Assembly (NCBI GenBank): GCA_947034895.1
Contig: OX344762.1
Span: forward strand, 37,490,760 to 37,554,759
Source of the DNA: Rhytidiadelphus loreus
Taxonomy: Eukaryota > Streptophyta > Bryopsida > Hypnales > Hylocomiaceae
DNA: 64,000 nucleotides
Reading direction: 5' to 3'
Within the stretch, counting starts at the first letter, position 1, and every line of letters starts with the position of its first letter. Below, in pieces: positions 22,516 to 32,814 of this stretch. Below the pieces are notes generated by a model that made no database searches, was not told the origin of the DNA, and saw nothing but the letters and a program-made list of their open reading frames with translations. A program made the translations under genes and the position numbers.

Positions 22516-22744
22516 TTAACCCTTGAATGCCACTCCGGTCACCATGGAAATCATTTGTTGTGTCACCATGTGAATTGTTGACTTAAAAAAAATGAAAAAG
22601 TACTCATTAGAAGACAAACTACTATAGATGATCTTCCCTTTCCGCACAAATTTTGGAAGATGAATAGTTGCATTTATGTCCTACACAGAGAGATTCTTTG
22701 TCATTCATCAACTAGAAACAGCCCTTGCGTCATTTATGGGTAAA
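22516..22744 (+). mobile_element. 230-bp TTAA-type miniature element, copy 5
   Basis: The left border is TTAACCCTTGAATGCC, the cleanest of the family; the right border CATTTATGGGTAAA has lost one T. The body shows GGTCACCATGGAAATCAT, CATGTGAATTGTTGACTT, CTACTATAGATGATCTTCC and TTCTTTGTCATTCATC. Opposite orientation to copy 4. Confidence 0.85.
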
Positions 22745-22779
22745 AACTCTCAAGACTAATAAGACAAGTATTGTATAGT

Positions 22780-23160
22780 GGGAGGCCTCTCCCCGAAGGC
22801 CTCCCGAGCCTCTCCCTGAAGGCCGGGGCCCTCACATCGCGGAAGGCTCTGGCTGCGTTAAGCACGTGGGCAGCCTGCCCGAATATTTTTTAAATTTCGA
22901 AATTGCCCTAATTTGGCGCGCCCTGAAAAAGCTTCCTGAAGCAGACCTCTCATCTTCTTTCGTTGATCGCTGCGCATTGTCTGGATCTCTGGTGTAAGAT
23001 AAACCCTAAACTCTACCCAAGTAAGTTACCCATATATGGTCGCTTTAGCTTCAAACAGCGGTTCTGCATCGAGAAGTGTACTCCACATCTTCTTGCGCAT
23101 TCCGGCAATCACCAAGCGCTCCACGTCGAAGCCACGAAGGTTTTCTCTGGCAGGTAATTT
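22780..23160 (+). other. GC-rich, promoter-like locus with a 64-codon ORF of unknown product
   Basis: A GC-rich island begins at 22781 with a 17-bp direct repeat (GCCTCTCCCCGAAGGCC at 22785 and GCCTCTCCCTGAAGGCC at 22808). It is followed by a CACGTG box (22863-22868) and, at about 22998, AAACCCTAAA, the telo-box seen in leaders of plant translation genes. The ORF 22963-23157 (MIAAHCLDLWCKINPKLYPS...) ends at CTGGCAGGTAATT, which could be a splice donor. I do not recognise the product or find a convincing next exon; it may be a non-coding transcript or a decayed gene. Confidence 0.3.
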
Positions 23161-23421
23161 GAGTTTCCGAAAATGAAACGTTGCATCATGTTTCAGCTTG
23201 CTCCGAAAGAGTTTTCAATCCTGTGTGCTGGAGCGCATTTGGATAGGGTTCCTCGTTGTTGGCAGCATTTTCAATATCCGCTACTGACTGCTTTGAGAAA
23301 TTGAGAGATCTGGGGCTTAGATTCGGAAGCCCCGTAGGTGGATTTGGTGAAAATGATAGTCGAAACTTGTGGAAGGTCGATTTATGGCAGACATGGAAGA
23401 TAATTCTGCTTCTTTTGCTTC

Positions 23422-23455
23422 CACCCTAAACCTTAAACCCTAAACCCTAAAACCC
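23422..23455 (+). repeat. Short interstitial telomere-type repeat
   Basis: ACCCTAAACCTTAAACCCTA continues AACCCTAAAACCC: about four units of the plant telomere repeat (CCCTAAA), one mutated. It is too short to be a chromosome end and is surrounded by unique sequence. Confidence 0.85.
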
Positions 23456-23908
23456 ACTTTTGGGTGTTTTTTGGACAAAAATTTTAAGTTCTCTTTCCTT
23501 GTTGAAGTGTAATGCACACACAAGTTCAAAATTTGTTTTCAAAGTGCAGCTTGTAATTATAAGATATTACCTAAGAGTGGCCTCCATTGTCTATGGCTTC
23601 AAAGTCTTTCGTAGATCCTACGTTGTCGTGCTCATTCCTACCCATTAAGGAATGCATGTAATTTTTGTTGTAACCTATGGATGTTTTGAATATCTTAGAG
23701 ATCGAGAACCAGCCGTTAGCCGGTGTTTCAGTACCTGTAGTTGAATGTAATCGCCTTCTAAACCTTTTTTAATTTTTGATTTTCTGTTAGGGTGGAATTT
23801 CGCATCGTAGCTTCAATCGGCATTCAGATATGCGTGGTTGTGTTTTGGAGGAACGTGCGGCAATTACACTCCTAGGGTTTGGGGATTTCATGTCGAGATT
23901 CAAATCCG

Positions 23909-23968
23909 AGATTCAAACCCGGGCTATCTGCAAGACTCACAGTCATGCGATTGGTTCGCGGAAAGCCA
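23909..23968 (-). repeat. Possible tRNA-derived SINE remnant
   Basis: On the minus strand a B-box-like GGTTTGAATCT (23919-23909), preceded by CCC and followed by CGG, lies about 40 bases after an A-box-like TGGCTTTCCGCG (23968-23957). No foldable tRNA was found. An ORF on the plus strand (23838-24155) covers it but encodes nothing I recognise. Confidence 0.25.
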
Positions 23969-24159
23969 TTTGAAGATAGTAATCTTTGAGAAGGCATTGA
24001 ATCAAGATCTCGTACGAAGGAATAGTTGCAATTTGAGGTGTTGCACATTGTGCAAAATGGTCACATATCTCATGCATATGAGGCACGATTCTCACTATGA
24101 ATGTCTGCTAAAAATACATGAACAAAGCCTGGAATTATGTGTGAAGATTGTGTAGAATA

Positions 24160-25408
24160 CAGATACACTATGGAATACATTGTGTAGAATACGGATACAT
24201 TATGCCGTATAATTAGGTATATTTTTTAGTAGGACCCGGCTGGATAGTGCTTAACGATTACGTTTTAGGTCGGCCTTCTTGGAAAGTGCCAATGTGGCGT
24301 GTAAATCCACCAATCTAACGAAATCGATGTTAATTGTGCGCACGCAGGTTTGCATAATCGATGCGTTGGTGTAGCCAAATTTGTTATGTATGTTGGCGGG
24401 AATTCCCAACACAGGCACTTTTTTCAGGCTGGTACCATGAATCGTAAGGATAAACCAGTTCTCCTTTTGGGAGCACTGTGAGGTTGAATGGCAGAATTTT
24501 GGCACTCAAAATTGAGCCAATATAACAAAATTGGCATTCAAAGATCCAGACTCAAGAATGGCAGAATTTAGGAACTCAAATGGATTGTAGTTGCCTCCGA
24601 GTTCAAAACTCTTGGATGCATATAGATCTGAGGTTGGAATTGAAATGAGAGTCTCAAAAAACTCTAGCTCTGGATGGCTGTGATTTTACAGTAGGTAGCA
24701 TAGAGTCTCTCCCCTCTAAGGGCATGTAGTATTGGCGTCACTTGTACTATACTTCATCTCTCCCACCTCAAGATGAACAAATTCACACCGGCCTCAAGAA
24801 CAAGCTGGAGTTCTTTCTCCTTTTGGATGTTCATCTAATTATACAGCTCTCCATTTCCTAGCTAACTGACCGAATTGAGAGCCCTTCCGCAAATGCACCA
24901 ATTTTTGAATTTACACCAATGTAACAAATATGTCCATTAAAATTATACCAGATGCTTTGAGAATTCACAGAAAATCAATGAACAAATGCAAGAACTTAGG
25001 ATTCCAAGAGCAATCGTTACTGCAATTTCTGCTTAAATGACAATCCAATCATGACACAATTTTTTTCACAAATTCCTCTTTCCCATGAAACCCCAGGTTC
25101 CACCTTCTTTCCATTCCAACCAAATGCTGACCTATACACGCTCCAAGGAGCAAAGAATGGCTAGCTACACGTTGTCCTAGAAATGCCAGAAAACCAGTAC
25201 TCATCAATAAGAGTACGTTCTCCAAAGAATTCACATTCTACAAAACTTTCCGACATATGAAATCAATGCTTGGCTAGATCGAATCAAGCCTCCATGCAGG
25301 TTCACCCTAACTTGCTGCTTCAAATTGTAATTATTTCCTTTCCCTGCTTTAATTTCAACACACTGAATCCACCATCCGGCCATAAATCGATCGATCCATG
25401 CCGTCAAA
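24160..25408. other. Non-coding stretch
   Basis: No gene was recognised. A minus-strand ORF at 24251-24505 (84 codons) is unsupported. The bases next to 25409 are the 3' flank of the second AG-peptide gene. Confidence 0.35.
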
Positions 25409-25678
25409 TCATTCGCCAGACATGGGCCCTGGTGCAGAAGCCGGGCTATCACTCACAGGGCTGTCAGTGGGAGCGTAAGCAGGACTATCAACGGGTGCAG
25501 CCATAGGCACGCCTTCCGGAGCAAACCCAGGAGCATAAGCTGGAGCAGACACAGGCTCATAGCCACGCATGTAAGGCGCCGGTGCAGGCACGTTCATTTG
25601 CGCACTCACTTGCAGTGTCGACATGGACATACACAGCAACGCCACCACCATCACTGCAGCCAAGAATTGCTTCGCCAT
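25409..25678 (-). CDS. Arabinogalactan peptide (AG-peptide), secreted, no GPI tail
   Basis: 89 residues from the ATG at 25678; the frame is open upstream to 25762 but those codons (MDWIHLQL...RRFFFGK) precede a clear signal peptide and are taken as leader. The signal sequence MAKQFLAAVMVVALLCMSMS is followed by TLQVSA with likely cleavage before QMNVPAPAPYMRG. The mature peptide, about 62 residues, has scattered Ala-Pro, Ser-Ala-Pro and Asp-Ser-Pro motifs (YEPVSAPAYAPG, MAAPVDSPAYAPTDSP) expected to carry arabinogalactan chains, and ends SAPGPMSGE with no GPI signal. VPAPAPYMRG and GPMSG are identical in the gene at 19672, so the two are paralogues pointing toward each other. A TATAAAA box lies at 25959-25953, giving a leader of about 245 bases. 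Confidence 0.85.
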   Translation of the reverse strand: MAKQFLAAVMVVALLCMSMSTLQVSAQMNVPAPAPYMRGYEPVSAPAYAPGFAPEGVPMAAPVDSPAYAPTDSPVSDSPASAPGPMSGE

Positions 25679-25952
25679 CTTGCCAAAAAAAAACCTCCTG
25701 ATGCTCGATCGATCGTCCGTCCGTGCAGTTCCTGTGATCAGTTGCAAATGAATCCAATCCAAGCTCGATCTATCGTCTCAGGCAAACAAAATTGTGTGAA
25801 TCGAATTGTAGCAGAATATACAGTTAGTATATAGACGGTGAGGCTGCTTTGTGTCGATCGAGATGAGCGTGAGAGAGTTGGTGATAGAATTGGGAATCGG
25901 TGAGCTAGAGATGAATTGTTTGATGATGAGAGTTATGTTTGGGGTGGGGTGG

Positions 25953-25959
25953 TTTTATA
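25953..25959 (-). promoter_or_regulatory. TATA box of the 25409 AG-peptide gene
   Basis: The minus strand reads CAGTATAAAACCACCCC. It lies about 275 bases before the start codon, and the leader between contains several CGATCGATC words. It is the best-formed TATA box near any gene in the window. Confidence 0.5.
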
Positions 25960-27596
25960 CTGTAACTGAGCTGGGAGTTTTCTCGGCAAGACGAGTGATC
26001 TCAGGAAAGTTTGAATGGCCAGCGGGACACGGTTTGACTGACTTGGGAACAGTGACTGACTTGGGCTCAAAGTGCAGCTTTTGGTCTTGGCTTTTCGGGG
26101 TTCCAGACTTCCAGGAAGGAGGTGTGGAGAGCTCGTGGCCACACCAAACGTTCCCAAGTCTTGATATTTAGCTAGTGACTCTGTTTCAGTTTCCTCACAT
26201 GTGGCTACAATGCTACATTTAGCAGAGCTTCTGACAGAAAACAACGTGTGTGATGACCTTGGCCATGAAACTGAAGGTCGGAGCCCAACGCGGTGGATTA
26301 GGAAGCAATCAAAGAAGCCTACGGTTTAACGGTTGTTCTGATTTGGATAATTTGTCAAGTGCACGTTTGGTCAAATTTAGTCTTAAAGTGCATGTTTGCA
26401 TGTGATTTGGAAATCGGTTTGATGGATGAGACCTATCTTAAGAAAAAGGAATATGAGTTAGAAGATGCATGTGTCTTGAAGTGGATTGCATTTCATTGTT
26501 TTGGGCTTTCACTTAGAAGGTACGTAAGATACCCCCATAATCAACACTGTGGAAACCTACTCAAGATTATGGACCAAAAAGCGTCATTGAAACCGCCTAG
26601 ATATTTCTCATAGAAGATGTATACCTAGAGGCATTATTTTGAACATTCATTACTTATTTAAATAATGCATGCTAAAAAGCTTTGGAATCCTCTTTCACTT
26701 ACTAATAAGATCTAGTAAAAAAAATATATGTTCAATAATAGCAATTGTGCTTCATTGTAATGAGTGACAATTGTAGGTGTATGTACTCTAGTTTCTTTTT
26801 TATTTTAAAGTTTTAATTGAAGTCAAAAACTTTGCATACATAGTTAAACTTCCACTTGAAAATGAAAAATCACCATCTAAATACGACATGATTCATCAAT
26901 TCAATTTATTGGTTACTATTAATTAACACATACCTCATAATTAATGCACCCACATGGGTAGGAAAAGTACATTCATAATCAACATTGTCTAGAATGTGAC
27001 ATCTACATTTAGATCAAAAAACAATACTACAACCTAGGTATTGATTACACACAATGTATACAACCAGAACATGAGAGGTTGTGAGAGCCTATTGTCAATT
27101 ATTGATACACTTAAAGACAATCATCTAAAATTTCATAACTTATTTGTCTTTTGTTCAAGTAATGCGTGCAATAGTGGGTTGGAATCCTCTTTCACTTGCC
27201 AACAAGATCGAATAGAATTTATTAAGTTTTGATAATAGTAACTAAGCTCACTTGCTATTAGTAACAACTTTGGACACACTTACTTTATAGAGTTATAGGT
27301 ACGGAAATGTAAATACCATAATGTTAAGCTGGAAATTTTTAGCAAGTTTAATAATATTCTAAGCAACTTCTATATAAAGAAACACTTTCATTTGTAACCA
27401 CTTGCTCTAATCCATTAAATGGAAGAATGGCATACCATAACATTATTTAACAATGGTACTAAGATATCTTTGTGGATTCTACAAATTAAAGTACATTATA
27501 TACTAACATGGAAAAAACAATTTGTATAGAATACTATCAATTCTAAATTAGTATTTTTGGTAAAAATTTAGTTGACAATTAGTGTTCATATTGTCA
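25960..27596. other. Non-coding stretch
   Basis: GC-balanced to about 26330, as expected for a promoter-proximal region, then AT-rich. ORFs at 25851-26171, 25933-26244 and 26359-26613 overlap each other on both strands and none is recognised. The phrase GGAATCCTCTTTCACTT followed by AATAAGATC or AACAAGATC occurs at 26686 and 27181, so two diverged copies of a longer repeat are present. Confidence 0.4.
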
Positions 27597-27601
27597 TTTA
27601 G

Positions 27602-27721
27602 TCATTTTAGTGTTGGTAACACTTTACCAATGTTGTTGCCATTTAGTGTTGGTAACACTTTACCAATATTGTTGCCATTTAGTGTTGGTAACACTTTACC
27701 AATGTTGTTGCCATTTAGTGT
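27602..27721 (+). repeat. 36-bp tandem repeat, three units plus a partial
   Basis: The unit is CATTTAGTGTTGGTAACACT followed by TTACCAATGTTGTTGC. Three units are nearly identical, with a fourth beginning CATTTAGTGTT. Each contains the small palindrome AGTGTT-GGT-AACACT. Confidence 0.9.
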
Positions 27722-30700
27722 TAAAGTTCATAATTAGCGTTGCAAATACTAAATTTCATTATTATTGAAGTCATTTTTTTAATAAAGAAAGTCTCTCTTT
27801 TAAATGAATACTAGTATATTATGAAGAAGCAAGAGGACCATCTTTTTTGAGAGAAATAAATTGGTTTCCAAGGTAAAAATTTCACTTTTAAAATTGATCA
27901 ATAAGATAATACCTTTTTACCAATATTTTTGCAAATTTATAGTATGTAGTTATACCAATATAGAACCAATATAGAACCTTTATTCCTACTTTAAAAGTTT
28001 ATATTTTGAATTTTTTGGTATTTTTATTTGTTAATAATAATTAGTTACAAATTTTTGAAGTAAAAACTAAAAAGATACACTATAGAACTAAAAAATAACT
28101 TTCACACCCCTATATTATATAAGAAAAAATTTGTTTAAAAAATGAACAATTTTTTTTGAACAATAAATCTTTATTGAAAGCTCATTTTGAGTTGAATATT
28201 GATTCAATGGTCATCTAAATATGTTCTCTATAATTATTTGAGTTGAAAAATATGTCATTTTAGTTCATTTTCAACCTCTTCTAGAAACCATTCCATATTT
28301 TATTTTATTTGGAAATTTTGGCAATAGAAACCTATAGTCATTATTAAACAATATTCAAAAATTTAGGCTAAAATTATAGTTTATTAGAAAGCACTTGTTT
28401 GTACATGGTTTCTTGTAGTAGAACTAAGTGCATCCCTCGAGATGTAGGTATGATGTTGTGAACTATGGTACAAAGAATTTATATTAAGTGCACAAATACT
28501 ACTGACTCCAAGAAGAGTTAAAGTCCATTAGGGTGATTGCAAAAAAGACTTGTTAATTATATTTGTTACAATTCTATTTTATAGTTGATTTTCTCTATTA
28601 TATTTAGTATTAAAAATTCAACTGATTTTCTTTTAAAAGAACTTGTGATAGTTTTGGCCCTTATAAACTACAAAGATTATATCCTAGGAAGATTTTACGC
28701 TGAATAGGTTTATAAATGGGAGATGTAACAAAGTCAAAATCTATTAAAAAAAATGCATATTTTGATATTTTAATGTATATCAAGTAGGAAAATAATTGAA
28801 ATTAAAAAATAAAATGGTCATTTGCAACAGTTCTATGAAGATGGACTTGCACCAAAAGAATCACCAAAATATCACTTTTTATATTTTGCAATGCATGCAA
28901 ACCGTACACACATTGAAGACTTCTACATTTACAATATTTTAAAATTTTCATCATGCAATAGATCCTATTCTATTTAAAGAGCATCTTATCTAAAGTTTAG
29001 ATTAAAATATCTTACTATGGATATTTAATAGTACTCTTGACTCCTAAACCACTAGAAAAATGTATTTTCAAAAATGAATAATATTTTTCAAGTTTTTTTT
29101 TAATTGAACTTTTATAGAAGTTTTTAATTTAATTTTGTTATGAAGTTTAGCTATTGTAGATCATTAATCTTAAAATTTTGCTTGGAAAATGCTCCAACAT
29201 AGAATGTATAACAAAGAAGAAAAAATTGTCTTTCTCATAGTTAATCTAGTTGGGCAAAGTTGAAAAAACTCTCAAAAAAACTCATTAATTCAAACTTCAA
29301 TTGTTATAATCTATGTGATCAAAGAGTTTTCACTATACATTGCAATCCATCCAAAAAATTCTCTATACATTTCTACAATAGTCTTTACAGTTTTCTACAA
29401 TTGAAGTTTATAAAAATGATTTATTTATTTATTTTTCATTTTTGCTCAATGCAAATTAAAAAATCCCAATTTTGACAATTCTATCCAAAATACAAGTATG
29501 TTTTAAATTTCAAAAATTCTTATAAAGCAAACCATCATATTTGTGCTACAATTCAATTGAAAACTTATTTATGCCACTGTACAACACATTTCAAAACTTG
29601 AAATGTACACTAAGGGAACATATTGGTACAAATAAGCCATAATTTAATTTTAGCACAAATCTTCTATGGGCTTGAAAATGAACAACCAACTAAGACAATA
29701 GAAATGTTGAAACCGTAAAATGTGTAAAAAATGTCTTAATATCTTACTGTAGATTTGAGCACTCAAAAGTGCCACTTTTTTTAGTTTTGCAATCTTCTAT
29801 GGGCAAATATCAATCTTTTTAAATGAGGTTGCAACCTCAAGAGGAATCCAACCACTATATGTTTTTGAATTTGAAATTTGAAAGCACAATGTACCTTCAC
29901 ATGCTCCTATACTACCTTTAATTGGATGCCCTTAGAGTACGAAATACTTCAACTCCTATTGGTTGCTCTTCAAAATTTGTGATGGTTTTAGATGGTTGTA
30001 GGTGGCCATTTAAAGTCCAAATGTTAATTGTGGTAAAAGGAAAGAGGTCCATCATAGTGTGGCCACTTTAAAACATGTCTACTATTGCTTTCTTGAATAG
30101 ATTGAGCTTTAAAAATCTACAATCGGTCTATGAGCAAGCTCTCTACAAACCCATGACAACTGTTTATTTAAGGTGGGGCCCTTGCCAACCATTAAAACAA
30201 TGCCTCAAAGCAACCACATAATTGTGCCTCACTGCATGTTTGTGATGTTATGAATCTATAGTATTGCTCTAGAAAGGAGAGATTTATTGACCACAACTTT
30301 GTTGATTGATTCTTCTTGCATTGAATGTACAAAAGATCTAAACCATCTTTCCAATTGAAGTAAAAAAGATTTTGGAACCCAACTAAGGAAATTCAAGCAC
30401 GGACTAAAATTAATTGTCATCATCAACTCACCAATAGGTAGGAAACATGGACCTTAGGATTACCAATGGCAGGCCTATCTATCGGCCTTGATTGAGGATG
30501 CTCTAATGCAATACAATTTGATGAGGCTAGGGTATATTTGCTAATTTGACCACATAATTGAATTACAAAATCCTTACATTCTATATGTTCCCAAGTTGTG
30601 ACCATTATTCTTGAATTTTTTATTTTTTATTTTTTAGAGATGTAATTATATGTCATCTATAAGTCATTAAATTTTCAGTTTTTTTTGTGAAAATTTGAAA

Positions 30701-31090
30701 TTATTGTGATTTTTTTAAGGGAAGAGCTCGAGAAAGAGTGAAGAAAATTTACAGTATCAATTACAAAACTAGCTCAAACAATCTAAAATTTTCTCCATAT
30801 GGGTGTATATGATAATGTAAAATACCATTGAGTAGAAATATTTACCTTGTACTTCTATAATTAAAATGTTAGAAGACTATAGTAATAGACCTAAAGTTCA
30901 AATTGCCCAATAAAATATCCAATTCTAGGAATTTTTCAAACTTTTAAGTTGGAATAAAAGCTAGGTTTTATTAGATTCATTTAATTAGTTGGACTTAAAT
31001 TCAAAAAATATTTATTTTTATGGATTAGATCTACATCAAGAGTAAGGAGCTTGAAGTTGTCAAAATATACAACAATCATGGATTAACTCT
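27722..31090. other. AT-rich non-coding stretch with a decayed TTAA element
   Basis: No gene is visible. From about 29230 to 29500 the order of words (AAACTTCAATTGTTATAATC, TATGTGATCAAAGAG, CAATTTTGACAATTCTATCC) resembles the right half of the 2873 element. At 30455-30515 a minus-strand word GAGCATCCTCAATCAAGG recurs on the plus strand at 60089 (GAGCATCCTCAATCCAAC), each near ATCGGCC, probably the shared end of another repeat. Confidence 0.4.
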
Positions 31091-31655
31091 TTAAACCCTA
31101 AAAGATTGAGGCAATCTTTGGCAAAAATATTGTGATAAAGTTCCATTTTTTAGAGTAGCAAGATAAAAATGGATTTTTTTTCTTTTCAAAATTCCATTGT
31201 GTGAATTGTATTGGACTACTATGGGAATGTATGGAAAAAAATTCAAAAACTTTGATTGTACATTTTGGAAGATTATAATGTTTGAAGTTAGAAGATTTTT
31301 TTTTTTTTTTTCTAAATTTGCCCAACAAACTTTAACTCCTCCTACAATGAGGTTTAATACTACGCATAATAATTTTTTTTAACATTTGCATCTTATGTAA
31401 TGTAAATTTTACATACCACCCAAATTTTAGAATTATAGAAGTTTTGCATAGGTTCCCTAGAGTACCTGAAAATTTAGAGTAGAAGAACTTTTGATTTGGG
31501 CATTTGATAAAAAAAAACTTCTACTTTCATTAAGGAGATGTATGTCCACATGTTGTGTAAAAGTTCTGTGAACATTTGACCAAAATTGACTTTGTCTATA
31601 ACTACTTGAGATTTCTTGTGTATGCTACATAGTCACTTGGTTCTTTAGGGGTTAA
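31091..31655 (-). mobile_element. TTAA-flanked miniature transposon, 565 bp
   Basis: The borders are TTAAACCCTAAAAGATTGAG (31091) and GGTTCTTTAGGGGTTAA (31639-31655). Read on the minus strand the order matches the 2873 element: TTAACCCCTAAAGAACCAAG, GACCAAAATT(C)..., CACAACATGTGGACATACA, AATTTGGGTGG, and GCCTCAATCTTTTAGGGTTT at the far end. It lacks the 125-bp triplication, so it represents the basic form of the family. Overlapping ORFs at 31098-31382 are not genes. Confidence 0.75.
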
Positions 31656-32814
31656 AGACTATGCATTCAAATTTTGAACAATGGATGAACACAAATACAT
31701 GCCAAATACATAAAAATGCATCTTAATTTTCATCCATCGATTTTTGGGAAAATTCTTGGATTAGTTCCTCAAAGTTTGCACGGTATAAGAGGCATGAAGA
31801 CTTTACTTTGCAAATATTATAAAATTCAAAGGATATAGGTAGGTTTCACTTCAAGCATTAGAAGAGATTTTAGGTCAGGGGAAGGCTATTTAAAGCTTGT
31901 TCGTCTGGTTGTGAATCAAAGGTACGTAATCAGAATTTTTTTTTAAAAATAATTAATTCAAAAAACATTAAAATTTAAAAATATTAAAACATTAAAATAA
32001 TAATAATATTAAAAAATAATTTAAAAAATAATTAAATATTAAAAATCTGATGTGGCCAAACTTCGACCACATTAGACTGCGAATGTGGTTGAGTTCATAG
32101 ATTTATTACAACAGTTGAATTTCCTCTAATGAAGTAACTTTTTCAATTCAAAAAATAAACCTTCATAAAGGAATTGAATAAAAATAAAAATCTTCAAAAT
32201 TTAGTATGATTAAACGTAAATATTTTGAACTTGATGGGAATTTTTTTGAGAAAATCACAAATATTCAATCTACATTTGATTTTAGAAGGAATTTTAAATT
32301 TTTTGCTTCAAATTTTATCAAGGATATTGGTTTGTGGACTAGTTGATCTAATTGTATGGATGTGATCTATAAATCATTTTTTACAACTATTATTTAAGAG
32401 TCATCATTAAATTATTCATCTAAGTTGCATTTTATAGTACATCTTTACAATTTTGGAAATTTGGACTACCCTCTTGTCTTTGAGGGGTTAAACATTTTTC
32501 TATGTAAAAAAATCAATAATTTCACAAAGAGAGGATTTCCAACACCATCTTCTTGCAAAAGTGTTCAACCAAGTCCCCAAAATAATTTGGATGACAAAAA
32601 AAAATTCCATCTCTTAGAGGATGACTTTTAAGAGGGTAGAAATGACGAATGAACCTATTGATCCAAAAATTGGATCATTTTTGTGTGGTGATAGATCTCA
32701 TCTCTTAGGATTAGAATTTGAGATCTAAATTGAATTTCTAAATCACCTTTTTTGTAGAACAATTTCTTTGCAATGTGTACAGTGCACACTATCCATCTAT
32801 TGAGTTGGGCTATT
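31656..32814. other. AT-rich non-coding stretch
   Basis: A simple A/T-rich patch (AAAATATTAAAACATTAAAA and similar) lies at 31940-32045. GAGGGGTTAA at about 32482 is a single TTAA-element end without a partner. No gene is visible. Confidence 0.4.

Noticed and set aside
27602..27721. Possible CRISPR-like array
   Set aside because: The units are contiguous with no unique spacers, and the window is plant nuclear DNA.
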